DNA of 64,000 nt, taken from positions 62,001 through 126,000 of the forward strand of contig NZ_NEVK01000004.1 in NCBI RefSeq assembly GCF_002261265.1. Reading direction: 5' to 3'. Below the pieces are notes generated by a model. That model saw nothing but the letters and a program-made list of their open reading frames with translations, did no database searches and was not told the DNA's origin. Below are positions 55,550 to 64,000 of this stretch, piece by piece. This DNA is from Bordetella genomosp. 7 (lineage in GTDB: Bacteria > Pseudomonadota > Gammaproteobacteria > Burkholderiales > Burkholderiaceae_B). The position numbers and the translations under genes are program-made. Each line of letters opens with the position of its first letter. The stretch's first letter is position 1.

Positions 55550-56962
55550 ATGGCAAGCCCGAAAGACATCCTGAAACAGATCGCCGACCAAGAAGTCAAG
55601 TTTGTTGATTTCCGCTTCACCGACACTGCGGGTCGTGAGCATCACGTGTCGGTGCCCACCTCGGCCATCGATGAAGACAAGCTGGAAAGCGGCCAGGCTT
55701 TCGACGGTTCGTCCATCCCGGGCTGGAAGGGCATCGAAGCTTCCGACATGCTGCTCATTCCCGACCTGGACACCGCAAACCTCGATCCGTTCCGCGAAGA
55801 GCCGACGCTGATCTTCAGCTGCGACGTGGTCGAGCCCTCGGACCTGAAAGGGTACGACCGCGATCCGCGTTCGCTGGCCAAGCGCGCCGAAGCCTACCTG
55901 AAGTCTTCCGGCCTGGGCGACACCGCCTACTTCGGTCCCGAGCCCGAATTCTTCGTGTTCGACGGCGTGACCTGGAACACGGACATGTCGGGCACCTTCG
56001 TGAAGATCAAGTCCGAAGAGGCCTCGTGGTCGTCGGCCATTGAATTCGAAGGCGGCAACACCGGCCATCGCCCGGCGGTCAAGGGCGGGTATTTCCCCGT
56101 GCCCCCGGTCGATTCCTTCCAGGACATGCGTTCCGAGATGTGCCTGCTGCTCGAACAAATGGGTGTGCCGGTCGAAGTGCACCACCACGAAGTTGCCGGC
56201 CCCGGCCAGCTCGAGATCGGCACCAAGTTCAATACGCTGGTGCGCCGCGCCGACTGGAACCAGATCCTGAAATACGTCGTGCACAACGTCGCGCACGCCT
56301 ACGGCAAGACCGCCACGTTCATGCCCAAGCCCGTGGTCGGCGACAACGGTTCCGGCATGCACGTGCACCAGTCCATCTGGAAAGATGGCCAGAACCTGTT
56401 TGCGGGCAACGGCTACGCGGGCCTGTCCGAGTTCGCCATGTACTACATCGGCGGCATCATCAAGCACGCGCGTGCGCTCAACGCCATCACCAACCCGGGC
56501 ACCAACTCGTACAAGCGCCTGGTGCCGCACTTCGAAGCGCCGGTCAAGCTGGCCTACTCGGCCCGCAACCGCTCGGCCTCGATCCGCATCCCCTACGTCG
56601 GCAACCCCAAGGCGCGCCGTATCGAAACCCGCTTCCCGGATCCGCTGGCCAACCCCTACCTGGCTTTCTCGGCCCTGATGATGGCCGGCCTGGACGGCGT
56701 GCAGAACAAGATCCACCCCGGCGACCCCGCCGACAAGAACCTGTACGACCTGCCGCCGGAAGAAGACGCGAAGATCCCGACCGTCTGCGCATCGCTCGAC
56801 CAGGCGCTCGAGGCGCTGGACAAAGACCGCGAGTTCCTGACCCGCGGCGGTGTGTTCAGCAACGACATGATCGACGCCTACCTGGCCCTGAAGGAAGGTG
56901 AAGTTCAGCGCCTGCGCATGACGACTCATCCGGTCGAGTTCGACATGTACTACAGCCTGTGA
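55550..56962 (+). CDS. glnA: Glutamine synthetase, type I
   Basis: A 470-residue GSI enzyme, which joins ammonia to glutamate. Typical blocks are [27 protein letters not shown] and [10 protein letters not shown]-like [15 protein letters not shown]. The adenylylation tyrosine is expected in [10 protein letters not shown] near residue 398, so activity can be shut off by GlnE. The length is normal for the class. It is driven by a sigma-54 promoter and NtrC sites, and ntrB and ntrC follow on the same strand, with a repeat-containing gap between. Confidence 0.97.
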   Translation: MASPKDILKQIADQEVKFVDFRFTDTAGREHHVSVPTSAIDEDKLESGQAFDGSSIPGWKGIEASDMLLIPDLDTANLDPFREEPTLIFSCDVVEPSDLKGYDRDPRSLAKRAEAYLKSSGLGDTAYFGPEPEFFVFDGVTWNTDMSGTFVKIKSEEASWSSAIEFEGGNTGHRPAVKGGYFPVPPVDSFQDMRSEMCLLLEQMGVPVEVHHHEVAGPGQLEIGTKFNTLVRRADWNQILKYVVHNVAHAYGKTATFMPKPVVGDNGSGMHVHQSIWKDGQNLFAGNGYAGLSEFAMYYIGGIIKHARALNAITNPGTNSYKRLVPHFEAPVKLAYSARNRSASIRIPYVGNPKARRIETRFPDPLANPYLAFSALMMAGLDGVQNKIHPGDPADKNLYDLPPEEDAKIPTVCASLDQALEALDKDREFLTRGGVFSNDMIDAYLALKEGEVQRLRMTTHPVEFDMYYSL

Positions 56963-56984
56963 TCTAGCTGGCAAGGCGGGTTCC

Positions 56985-57072
56985 GGTGTCTGCCCCGTTG
57001 GGCGTCAGGCACCGGGGCTTGCCGGCGCCATCTGATGGGCGCGGTGTCTGGAGTTCCTTGGGGCCCGGGCAC
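56985..57072. repeat. Degenerate palindromic repeats (cluster D), glnA-ntrB gap
   Basis: Two decayed copies of the GGTGTCTGAC element lie at 56985-57013 and 57043-57072. Only the first still pairs well (GGTGTCTGCC with GGCGTCAGGCACC-type arm). Unlike the other clusters, this one separates genes in the same direction, so a transcript from glnA must cross it. Confidence 0.75.
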
Positions 57073-57156
57073 TGGCGACCATAGCGCTGTGCGTCCCGAA
57101 CAATGGCGGGCTGGTGGGCTTGAGAGTCCCTTGGTGCGTTTCCCCAGGTGCCGCGA

Positions 57157-58224
57157 ATGATGAATGTCGAAGCGTTTGATCTTTTGGCCACGGCCATTCT
57201 GCTGCTGAACGGACGCGGGCATGTCGAACATGCCAATGCGGCTGCAGAAGACCTGTTCGGCCGTTCCCGCAGACAACTGAAGGGGCTGGCCGCAGCCAAG
57301 CTGTTTGACCATCCCGAGAACCTGCAGTCTTCCATCGACCGTGCCGTCGCGGGTCAGTTTGCCGATGTGCGTCAGCTGTCATCCGTGCGCCGCGCCAGCG
57401 AGTCTGTCGAGGTTTCCGTCACCACCGTATCATTGGCCAGCCAGGATTGGCCTGTATTGATCGAAGCGCGCGAGATCGAGCAGCGCGTATTGGCCGACCG
57501 CAATCATCGGCTGGTTGAAGAGATCGAAGCGCACCGCGAACTGCTGCGCAACCTGGCCCACGAAGTCAAGAACCCCCTGGGCGGGCTGCGCGGCGCTGCG
57601 CAGTTGCTCGAGGCCGAGCTGCCCAACGCGGCGTTGGCCGAATACACGCAGGTCATTATTTCGGAGGCCGACCGCCTGCAGGTGCTGGTGGATCGCCTGA
57701 GCGGCCCTCAGCGTGTGCCATTGCATACCCAGTCCGTCAACATTCACGAAGTCTGCGAGCGCGTCTGCGCGCTGATCCAGGCCGAATTTCGCGACCGAAT
57801 CACCCTGGTGCGCGACTACGACGCATCCGTGCCCGACCTGCGTGGCGACGCCGCCCGCCTGATCCAGGCAGTACTTAATGTGGTGCGCAACGCCGCGCAG
57901 GAACTCTCGCAACAGGCCACAGGCCCCGATATCCCCGCTGGCCAGGTCACTCTGCGCACACGGGTTGCGCGCCAGGTGATGCTGGCGCACCGGCAGCATC
58001 GCCTGGCCCTGGTGCTGTCCGTCATCGACAACGGGCCCGGCGTTCCCGATTCGATCCGGGACCGCATCTTTCATCCGCTTGTGACGGCCCGTCCTGGCGG
58101 TACCGGCCTGGGCCTGAGCCTGGCCCAGGATTTTGTGCAGCAGCACGGAGGCATCATCGAGTTCGAATCCCGTCCCAGGCACACTGAATTCCGTCTGATC
58201 CTGCCCATGGAGCACCCTCTATGA
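57157..58224 (+). CDS. glnL: NtrB nitrogen-sensing histidine kinase
   Basis: A 355-residue sensor kinase. A PAS domain covers about the first 110 residues, the phosphorylated histidine is His135 in NLAHEVKNPLGGLRGAAQ, and the ATPase blocks VLNVVRNAAQEL and TGLGLSLAQDFVQQHGG follow. It phosphorylates or dephosphorylates NtrC under PII control. The start is uncertain among GTG 57148, ATG 57157 and ATG 57160. Its stop overlaps the ntrC start (ATGA). Confidence 0.93.
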   Translation: MMNVEAFDLLATAILLLNGRGHVEHANAAAEDLFGRSRRQLKGLAAAKLFDHPENLQSSIDRAVAGQFADVRQLSSVRRASESVEVSVTTVSLASQDWPVLIEAREIEQRVLADRNHRLVEEIEAHRELLRNLAHEVKNPLGGLRGAAQLLEAELPNAALAEYTQVIISEADRLQVLVDRLSGPQRVPLHTQSVNIHEVCERVCALIQAEFRDRITLVRDYDASVPDLRGDAARLIQAVLNVVRNAAQELSQQATGPDIPAGQVTLRTRVARQVMLAHRQHRLALVLSVIDNGPGVPDSIRDRIFHPLVTARPGGTGLGLSLAQDFVQQHGGIIEFESRPRHTEFRLILPMEHPL

Positions 58225-59723
58225 GCAACCTAGTATGGATCGTTGACGACGACCAGGCCATACGGTGGGTACTTGAAAAAGCGCTGGCCAGGGCCGGCAT
58301 TCCCACCCGCAGTTTCTCGCAGGCGCGCGACGTGCTTGAAGCGCTGGACGACCAGGCGCCGGCCGCCTTGGTATCCGACATACGCATGCCCGGCGGCAGC
58401 GGGCTGGACCTGCTGCGCCAGATTAAAGAACGCCATCCCCGCCTGCCCGTCATCGTCATGACCGCGTTCGCCGACCTGGACAGCACGGTATCGGCTTTCC
58501 AGGGCGGCGCCTTCGACTATCTGGCCAAGCCGTTCGACGTCAACGAGGCGGTGGAACTGATCGAGCGCGCGGTCAATGAATCGGCGCCGCACGATGATCG
58601 CTCCAGCGACATGGACACCGGCGAACCCGGCCCCGGCGGCGAGCGGTGGATGATGACGCAGTCATCTTCCACTGCCATGCAGGAAGTATTCCGCGCCATC
58701 GGCCGGCTGGCGCAATCGAAAGTCACGGTGCTGATCACCGGCGAATCGGGCACCGGCAAGGAGTTGGTGGCGCGGGCGCTGCACGGCCATGGGGCGAGGG
58801 CCGGCGGGCCTTTCGTTGCCCTGAATGCGGCGGCCATTCCGCGCGACCTGCTCGAAGCCGAGCTGTTCGGCCATGAACGCGGTGCGTTCACCGGCGCCAA
58901 CACGCTGCGCCGCGGCCGTTTCGAAGAGGCGCACGGGGGCACCCTGTTCCTGGACGAAATCGGCGACATGCCGATCGAGCTGCAGACCCGGCTGCTGCGT
59001 GTGCTGGCCGAAGGCAGTTTCTACCGGGTAGGCGGCGCGCAGCCCGTTCGGGTCGACGTGCGCATCGTGGCGGCGACGCACCAGCCGCTGGAACAGCGCG
59101 TCGAGCAAGGCCTGTTCCGTGAAGATCTGTTCCACCGTTTGAACGTTATCCGCTTGCGCCTGCCGCCGTTGCGCGAGCGTGTCGAAGATATTCCTTCGCT
59201 GGCCAGCCATTTTCTGGCAGCCAGTGCGCGCTCGCTGGGCGTGCCGGTCAAGCGGCTGACGCCGGACGCGATGGCGGCGCTGCAGCGTTTCGAGTTTCCC
59301 GGCAATGTGCGCCAGCTCGAAAACTTCTGCCACTGGCTTACCGTGATGGCGCCGGGCCAGACCATCGAGCCCGCCGACCTGCCTCCCGAAATCCGTGCCA
59401 CGCAGCTGCAACCGCAAGCATCCGTAAGCGGCGTCGCGGTGGCCGTGCAGGGCGGCTTCCCGGCGGGCACGGCGCCGCCTGCCGCGCCCCTGGCGCGCGT
59501 CGAAGGCGCCGACTGGCAGACAGCGTTGCTGCGCGATGCGCAGCAACGGCTGCAGCGCGGCGAGCCGGCCGTGATGGCAACCCTGACGCGTCAGTTCGAG
59601 CGCATCCTGCTGCAAAGCGCCCTGGATGCCAGCCGGGGCCGCCGCGTAGAGGCGGCCAGCCGCCTGGGCATCGGCCGCAATACCATTACGCGCAAGCTGC
59701 GGGAACTGGGCATCGAAGAGTAG
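58221..59723 (+). CDS. glnG: NtrC nitrogen response regulator
   Basis: A 500-residue sigma-54 activator. The receiver domain carries the phosphoacceptor Asp53 (ALVSDIRMPGG). The AAA+ domain has Walker A (ITGESGTGKEL), the intact GAFTGA loop in GHERGAFTGANT, and the Fis-type HTH ends the protein (AASRLGIGRNTITRKLRELG). It activates glnA through the upstream sites and is coupled to ntrB. Confidence 0.96.
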   Translation: MSNLVWIVDDDQAIRWVLEKALARAGIPTRSFSQARDVLEALDDQAPAALVSDIRMPGGSGLDLLRQIKERHPRLPVIVMTAFADLDSTVSAFQGGAFDYLAKPFDVNEAVELIERAVNESAPHDDRSSDMDTGEPGPGGERWMMTQSSSTAMQEVFRAIGRLAQSKVTVLITGESGTGKELVARALHGHGARAGGPFVALNAAAIPRDLLEAELFGHERGAFTGANTLRRGRFEEAHGGTLFLDEIGDMPIELQTRLLRVLAEGSFYRVGGAQPVRVDVRIVAATHQPLEQRVEQGLFREDLFHRLNVIRLRLPPLRERVEDIPSLASHFLAASARSLGVPVKRLTPDAMAALQRFEFPGNVRQLENFCHWLTVMAPGQTIEPADLPPEIRATQLQPQASVSGVAVAVQGGFPAGTAPPAAPLARVEGADWQTALLRDAQQRLQRGEPAVMATLTRQFERILLQSALDASRGRRVEAASRLGIGRNTITRKLRELGIEE

Positions 59724-59755
59724 GGCGGCGTGCGCCGACGCACAACGGGCATTGT

Positions 59756-60679
59756 TCAGCCGGCCTGCTGTAGTCCCAGCAGGCTTTCGCACAGGCGGGG
59801 CGAACGCAGCTTCTGCAGCCACCATTTCAATGCCGCGCCCGGCGCCTGGTCGCGCCAGGCATACACCAGCTGTTCCGTCATGGGCACGCCATCGACAATC
59901 TGGCACTCGACCAGCTCGCCGCGCACGATGTAGGGCGCGGCCAGCGTCAAGGGCAGGTATCCGCAGCCCAGGCCGCGTACCTGTGCGTCGATCTTGGCCT
60001 GCATGGTGGGCATCACAATCAGCGGCTGCCTGTTCAGCAAGCCCCGCGTCAGGGGGGGAAGGTGGCGCGACGTATCAGCGACCACCACGGCGCAATACGC
60101 CGCGATGTCGCTTGCCTGCAAGGGCCGGCCCAGCAAGGCCAGCGGATGGTCCGGCGACACACAAAAACCGAACTGGACCTCGCCCATGGCATGCGAGCGG
60201 TAAGCCGCTGGCGCGGCGCCATTCGCATCCGCGCCGATCACAAGGTCGGCGCGCCCGCTGGCCAGCGCATCCCAGTTGCCGCCCAGCACCTCGGTGGACA
60301 GGCGTAACGTCGTGACGGACGCAGCCTCGCGAAACTCGCGGATGACGTCGTACAGCGGGGGCAGGGGCAGTATCGTGTTTACCGCCACGCGCAGTTCCAG
60401 TTCCCAGCCGGTGGCCACCCGCTTGACCCTGCCGGCCAGGGCATCGAGCGATTGCAATACCTGGCGTCCGTCCTGCAGCAGCGTCTGGCCCGCCGGAGTC
60501 AGTTGCGCGCGATGGCCGCTGCGATCAAACAGAAGTACATCCAGGGCGTCTTCGAGCTTGCGCACCGCGTACGTGACGGCAGAGGGCACTTTGCCGAGTT
60601 CCCGCGCCGCTTTTGCAAAGCTGCCGTGGCGGGCGATGGCGTCTACCATGTACAGCAGTTCGGGCGTTATTGCTTGCAT
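59756..60679 (-). CDS. LysR family transcriptional regulator
   Basis: A 307-residue LysR protein. The HTH is in ARHGSFAKAARELGKVPSAV followed by TYAVRKLEDALDVLLFDRSG. The ATG at 60679 is preferred; a TTG five codons upstream would lie inside the proposed operator. It diverges from the two pirin genes and most likely regulates them. A perfect palindrome just upstream is a likely autoregulatory site. Confidence 0.93.
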   Translation of the reverse strand: MQAITPELLYMVDAIARHGSFAKAARELGKVPSAVTYAVRKLEDALDVLLFDRSGHRAQLTPAGQTLLQDGRQVLQSLDALAGRVKRVATGWELELRVAVNTILPLPPLYDVIREFREAASVTTLRLSTEVLGGNWDALASGRADLVIGADANGAAPAAYRSHAMGEVQFGFCVSPDHPLALLGRPLQASDIAAYCAVVVADTSRHLPPLTRGLLNRQPLIVMPTMQAKIDAQVRGLGCGYLPLTLAAPYIVRGELVECQIVDGVPMTEQLVYAWRDQAPGAALKWWLQKLRSPRLCESLLGLQQAG

Positions 60680-60688
60680 GGAAAAATC

Positions 60689-60705
60689 ATTCAAATAAAT
60701 TGAAT
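60689..60705. promoter_or_regulatory. LysR-type operator palindrome
   Basis: A perfect palindrome, ATTCAA-N5-TTGAAT, with the T-N11-A spacing of LysR boxes. It starts 10 bp upstream of the LysR start codon and 120 bp ahead of the first pirin gene. It is likely the shared control site of the divergent pair. Confidence 0.75.
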
Positions 60706-60824
60706 GCTCTCATCAAACGGCTTCATCCACAAGTCAGTGAACTCCACCCACAATACGTCTTATCAGCGGCGTTGCTGTGCATGCGGTCAGCGCCGCCAGT
60801 TCAAAATTTTCAAAGGAGTCGATC

Positions 60825-61523
60825 ATGCTGACTTTGCGCCGTAGCCATGAACGAGGCCATGCCAACCACGGCTGGCTGGACAGCTACCATACCTTTTCGT
60901 TTGCCAACTATTACGACCCGGCGCACATGGGGTTCGGGCCGCTGCGCGTGATCAACGACGACCGCATCGCGCCGGGCCGCGGCTTCGGCACGCACGGTCA
61001 CCGCGATATGGAGATCATTACCTATGTGCTGGAAGGCGCCGTCGCGCACAAAGACAGCATGGGCAGCGGATCGACCATCCGGCCTGGCGACGTGCAGCGC
61101 ATGAGCGCAGGGCGCGGCGTAATGCATTCCGAGTTCAATCCGCTGGACGACCGGCACACCCATTTGCTGCAGATCTGGATCGAGCCCGACGTTACGGGCA
61201 TCGCGCCGGAATACGAAGAGCAGCGCGTTCCCGAAAGCGAAAAGCGGGGCCGGTTGCGCCAGGTGGTGTCGCCAGACGGGGCTGATGGGTCGATGCGCAT
61301 CCACCAGGATGCACGGTTGTACGTGGGTTTGTTCGATGGCGGCGAACAGGCCGAACTGTCGCTCGCGCCCGGGCGTCGCGCCTGGGTGCATATCGCGCGC
61401 GGCCAGGCGACCGTCAACGGCGTGGAACTGTCCGCCGGCGATGCGGTGGCCCTGACCGACGAGGCGGCCGTGCGCATCAGCGACGGCAGGCAGGCCGACG
61501 TGTTGGTATTCGATTTACCGTAA
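60825..61523 (+). CDS. Pirin family protein
   Basis: A 232-residue bicupin of the YhhW-type pirin branch. The metal site is visible (THGHRDMEIITYVLEGAVAH, then SAGRGVMHSEFNP). Some relatives have quercetinase activity or act as redox-sensing regulators; the role here is unknown. The ATG at 60825 has an excellent AAAGGAGT site. It is followed by a second pirin gene on the same strand after 64 bp. Confidence 0.9.
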   Translation: MLTLRRSHERGHANHGWLDSYHTFSFANYYDPAHMGFGPLRVINDDRIAPGRGFGTHGHRDMEIITYVLEGAVAHKDSMGSGSTIRPGDVQRMSAGRGVMHSEFNPLDDRHTHLLQIWIEPDVTGIAPEYEEQRVPESEKRGRLRQVVSPDGADGSMRIHQDARLYVGLFDGGEQAELSLAPGRRAWVHIARGQATVNGVELSAGDAVALTDEAAVRISDGRQADVLVFDLP

Positions 61524-61587
61524 GCGTGGCGGCGCTGGCGCAGGCCGGCGCATTTCCAGAGGCGTCTTTTCCGAAGAGGAAATCATC

Positions 61588-62472
61588 ATGTCCAGTATCG
61601 AAACCCTGATTGTTCCGCGCACCAGCGACCTGGGCGGCGGCCTGGAAGTGCGGCGCGCCTTGCCTTCCGCCCAGCGGCGCACGGTAGGTCCGTTTGTCTT
61701 TCTGGACGAGATGGGCCCGGCCCTGTTCGACCCCGGCGCAGGCGTCGACGTGCGTCCCCATCCGCATATCGGCCTGTCGACTGTCACGTATCTGTACGAA
61801 GGCGCGATGATGCACCGGGACAGCGCCGGGCATGTCCAGGAAATCCGTCCTGGCGAGCTCAACTGGATGACAGCGGGGCGGGGCATCGTCCATTCCGAAC
61901 GCACGCCACCGCCGCAGCGGGACGCAGGCCAACGGCTGTGGGGCTTGCAGCTGTGGGTGGGGCTACCCAGCCGGCACGAAGAAACCGATCCGGGCTTCGT
62001 GCATTACGGCCTCGACGCGCAACCGCTGATAGAAGGCGAGGGCGTACAGGCGCGCGTGGTGGCCGGTTCGATATTCGGCCAGACTTCCGCAGTACGCACC
62101 CTGTCGCCGCTGTTCTTCGGAGATATCGTGCTGCAGCCGGGCGCCACCGTGGTCGTGCCCGCCGAACATGAAGAGCGCGCAGCATACCTGAGCAGCGGCG
62201 TGGTCGAAGTCGATGGCCAAAGCCATCAGCCGGGGCAGCTGCTGGTTTTCGCCGCTGGAAAACCGGTCGAAATCAAGGCACGGGAAACGGCGCGATTTGC
62301 AATACTGGGCGGCGAGCCCCTGGACGGGCCGCGCTTCGTCTGGTGGAACTTCGTGTCCAGCAGCAAAGACCGCATCGAGCAAGCCAAGCTCGACTGGGAA
62401 CGCAGCCGCTTCAACCAGGTCGTGCCTGGCGATGAAACCGAATACATCCCGCTGCCACCTCCGCGGCAATAA
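61588..62472 (+). CDS. Pirin family protein
   Basis: A 294-residue pirin. The metal ligands lie in RPHPHIGLSTVTYLYEGAM and TAGRGIVHSERTPP. It is longer than the first pirin and has a full second cupin, with the C-terminal KDRIEQAKLDWERSRF tail typical of the group. A GAGGAAAT site precedes the ATG. The two pirins and the divergent LysR probably form one regulatory unit, possibly an electrophile or oxidative-stress response; this is inferred. Confidence 0.9.
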   Translation: MSSIETLIVPRTSDLGGGLEVRRALPSAQRRTVGPFVFLDEMGPALFDPGAGVDVRPHPHIGLSTVTYLYEGAMMHRDSAGHVQEIRPGELNWMTAGRGIVHSERTPPPQRDAGQRLWGLQLWVGLPSRHEETDPGFVHYGLDAQPLIEGEGVQARVVAGSIFGQTSAVRTLSPLFFGDIVLQPGATVVVPAEHEERAAYLSSGVVEVDGQSHQPGQLLVFAAGKPVEIKARETARFAILGGEPLDGPRFVWWNFVSSSKDRIEQAKLDWERSRFNQVVPGDETEYIPLPPPRQ

Positions 62473-62504
62473 GTGTCCGGCGTCACCGCGCTCGCCAACG
62501 AACC

Positions 62505-62635
62505 GGTGTCTGACTCCGATAGGTGTCAGACACCCTGCGGGAGTCAGACACCCGCCAAACCGCATCCCCGCCGCTCGCCAACGAATCGGTGTCTGACTCC
62601 GACAGGTGTCAGACACCCTGCGGAGGTCAGACGCC
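62505..62635. repeat. Palindromic repeat cluster E (83-bp tandem duplication)
   Basis: Two copies of a 48-bp compound unit start at 62505 and 62588, an 83-bp period, with matching upstream flank (CGCTCGCCAACGAA). Each holds GGTGTCTGAC, its complement, and a further GTCAGAC-type arm. It separates the convergent pirin and ABC-ATPase genes. Confidence 0.9.
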
Positions 62636-62666
62636 TTCCCAAATGGCATTACTGTATTGCGGGCGG

Positions 62667-63443
62667 CTACATTCCGCGGGCGTAGGCCTGTTGCCGCTGG
62701 GCCGCCAGCGTTTCGCGCCGCACGAAATCCCGTACGAAACCGTCCGCAGGGTGGTGGTGCAGGTTGTAGGGCGTATCCCATTGCACGATCTTGCCTTCCT
62801 TCATGACCCCGATGCGGTCGGCGATGGCAAATGCTTCGGCCTGGTTATGCGTCACCAGAATCGCCGTATGTCCAGTCGATTTCAGGATTTCGCGTACCTC
62901 GAACGCCAGGCGCTCGCGCGTATCGACGTCCAGGTTGGAGAAAGGCTCGTCCAGCAGCAACAGCTCGGGCGACGGCGCCAGTGCGCGAGCCAGCGCCACG
63001 CGCTGCTGCTGGCCGCCGGATATCTCGTGCGGATAACTGTCGGCCGAGGCCGCCAACCCTACCAGGTCCAGCATTTCACGTACGCGGGCGGTACGTTGGG
63101 CGCTGCCCATCCGGCGCAGGCCAAAAGCTACATTCTGCGCCGCGGTCAGGTGGGGAAACAACGCGTAGTCCTGGAACATCATGCCTACGCGGCGCAGCTC
63201 CGGAGCCACCTGCACCGTGGGCGACGAAATGATGGTGCCGTCCAGGGCGATGTGCCCCGCGCGCAGCGGCTCGAAACCCGCAATCGCGCGCAGGATGGTG
63301 GTTTTGCCACAGCCGGATTCGCCGAGCAGGCAGCCGATATGGCCGGCGGGCAGCGACAACGACAGGTCCCGCACCACAGACTTATGCCCCTGAGGGGTAT
63401 CGTATGCCAGGCAGATGCGGTCTAGTTCAAGCAGGTCGGGCAC
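62667..63443 (-). CDS. ABC transporter ATPase, FbpC-type
   Basis: A 258-residue ABC ATPase. Walker A (GESGCGKTT), the Q-loop (GMMFQDYALFPHL), the signature [15 protein letters not shown] and Walker B (LLLLDEPFSNLD) are present. It resembles the FbpC family for ferric iron, though thiamine or phosphonate import is possible. A GTG start at 63443 follows the permease stop by four bases, so both genes are co-transcribed. It is shorter than many FbpC proteins and lacks a large C-terminal regulatory domain. Confidence 0.9.
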   Translation of the reverse strand: MPDLLELDRICLAYDTPQGHKSVVRDLSLSLPAGHIGCLLGESGCGKTTILRAIAGFEPLRAGHIALDGTIISSPTVQVAPELRRVGMMFQDYALFPHLTAAQNVAFGLRRMGSAQRTARVREMLDLVGLAASADSYPHEISGGQQQRVALARALAPSPELLLLDEPFSNLDVDTRERLAFEVREILKSTGHTAILVTHNQAEAFAIADRIGVMKEGKIVQWDTPYNLHHHPADGFVRDFVRRETLAAQRQQAYARGM

Positions 63444-63447
63444 GATA

Positions 63448-63999
63448 TCAATGTCCCATCTTCAAATTAGTGCGCGCCAGCAGGATGACGGGCAGCAGCC
63501 CGGCCAGCACAATGGCCAGCGCTGCGACCGCGCCTTCCTCGTATGTGCCGCGCGCGGCCTCGGCGTATAGCCAGGTCGCCAGTGTTTCGAAATTCAGCGG
63601 TCGCAGCAGCAACGTGGCCGGCAGCTCTTTCATGGCGTCCACGAAAACCAGCAGGGCGGCCGCGGCCAACGCGGGGCGCAGCAAGGGTAGATGCACACGG
63701 CGCAGCGTGCTGCCGGCGGATTCCCCCAGCAGGCGGGACGCCTGTTCCAACGAAGGCGGAATACGCGCCAGCCCGGCTTCGATACCGCCTACCGACACCG
63801 CCAGGAAGCGCATTGTGTATGCGCATACCAGGGCGCCCATCGAACCCATCAAAAACAGGCCTTGCGTGCCGAACACCGCGCCTATCTGGCGATCGATCCA
63901 GGTAAACGGCACCAGCAGCCCGATGGCCAGCACTGTGCCGGGCACGGCGTAACCCAGGCTGGCAATGCGGGCGCATGCACGTCCCGGGTTGAAACGCGC
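63448..63999 (-). CDS. ABC transporter permease, FbpB-type (C-terminal part)
   Basis: The 3' part of a membrane permease gene whose 5' end lies beyond the window. The open frame continues to 63999. Typical FbpB blocks are LGYAVPGTVLAIGLLVPFTW, VHLPLLRPALAAAALLVF and MKELPATLLLRPLNFETLA. Two hydrophobic halves are expected in the full protein. It is coupled to the ATPase gene downstream; a periplasmic binding-protein gene is expected upstream of the window. Confidence 0.9.
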   Translation of the reverse strand, partial: ARFNPGRACARIASLGYAVPGTVLAIGLLVPFTWIDRQIGAVFGTQGLFLMGSMGALVCAYTMRFLAVSVGGIEAGLARIPPSLEQASRLLGESAGSTLRRVHLPLLRPALAAAALLVFVDAMKELPATLLLRPLNFETLATWLYAEAARGTYEEGAVAALAIVLAGLLPVILLARTNLKMGH

Positions 64000-64000
64000 G

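Overview
The window is about 64 kb of GC-rich chromosomal DNA from a betaproteobacterium. It is most likely from the Bordetella/Achromobacter branch of the Alcaligenaceae. The case rests on gene style: orphan Bug-type (TctC) receptors, several TRAP transporters, a glnA-ntrB-ntrC block, a spoT-rpoZ-gmk block, and dispersed GGTGTCTGAC palindromes in convergent gaps. The genus is an inference. No rRNA, tRNA, CRISPR array, transposase or phage gene was seen.

Layout. 1-7.0 kb: the end of a TRAP permease gene, a DUF2848 protein, an amidase and a DUF1445 (YcsI-like) protein on the + strand, facing a complete TRAP operon on the - strand. 7.0-15 kb: a MarR-like regulator, a fused HyuA-HyuB 5-oxoprolinase, a C45-family amidohydrolase/acyltransferase and a glnHPQ-type amino-acid ABC transporter. 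15-18.2 kb: spoT, rpoZ and gmk (core genes, - strand). 18.3-47.7 kb: a mosaic of accessory genes. These are an SDR, an AtoE-type fatty-acid transporter, a molybdopterin oxidoreductase fused to a flavin/2Fe-2S reductase with a divergent LysR, an NlpC/P60 hydrolase, amn, a hipBA toxin-antitoxin pair, a LysR with a dehydrogenase and a Bug receptor, galU, an iron-permease-family protein, and small proline-rich proteins. They end with an AraC regulator, a 1974-residue YadA-type trimeric autotransporter and two lipoproteins, then norR with a hemerythrin (norA-like) gene, and another Bug receptor. 47.8-55.3 kb: yicC and rph diverge, followed by a MmgE/PrpD plus acyl-CoA dehydrogenase operon with its LysR, then rdgB and hemW. 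55.4-59.7 kb: glnA, ntrB and ntrC. 59.7-64 kb: a LysR divergent from two pirin genes, then an FbpBC-type ABC transporter cut by the window end.

How the genes work together. Nitrogen control is explicit: glnA has a near-consensus sigma-54 promoter preceded by two NtrC-type sites, and ntrBC lies downstream. Nitric-oxide response is also explicit: norR and the hemerythrin gene share an intergenic region with three GGT-N7-ACC sites and a sigma-54-like promoter. The first 15 kb reads as uptake and breakdown of organic acids, amides, lactams or amino acids. The 37-44 kb block looks like a surface-adhesin locus with its own envelope helper lipoproteins. The first of these has the BamE-like plus OmpA-like layout known for TpgA, but its OmpA-like part is cut short.

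The most unusual features are the Mo/FNR/ferredoxin fusion protein, the autotransporter-linked lipoprotein pair, the duplicated operator of hipBA, and a palindromic repeat family that has been tandemly amplified separately in several convergent gaps.
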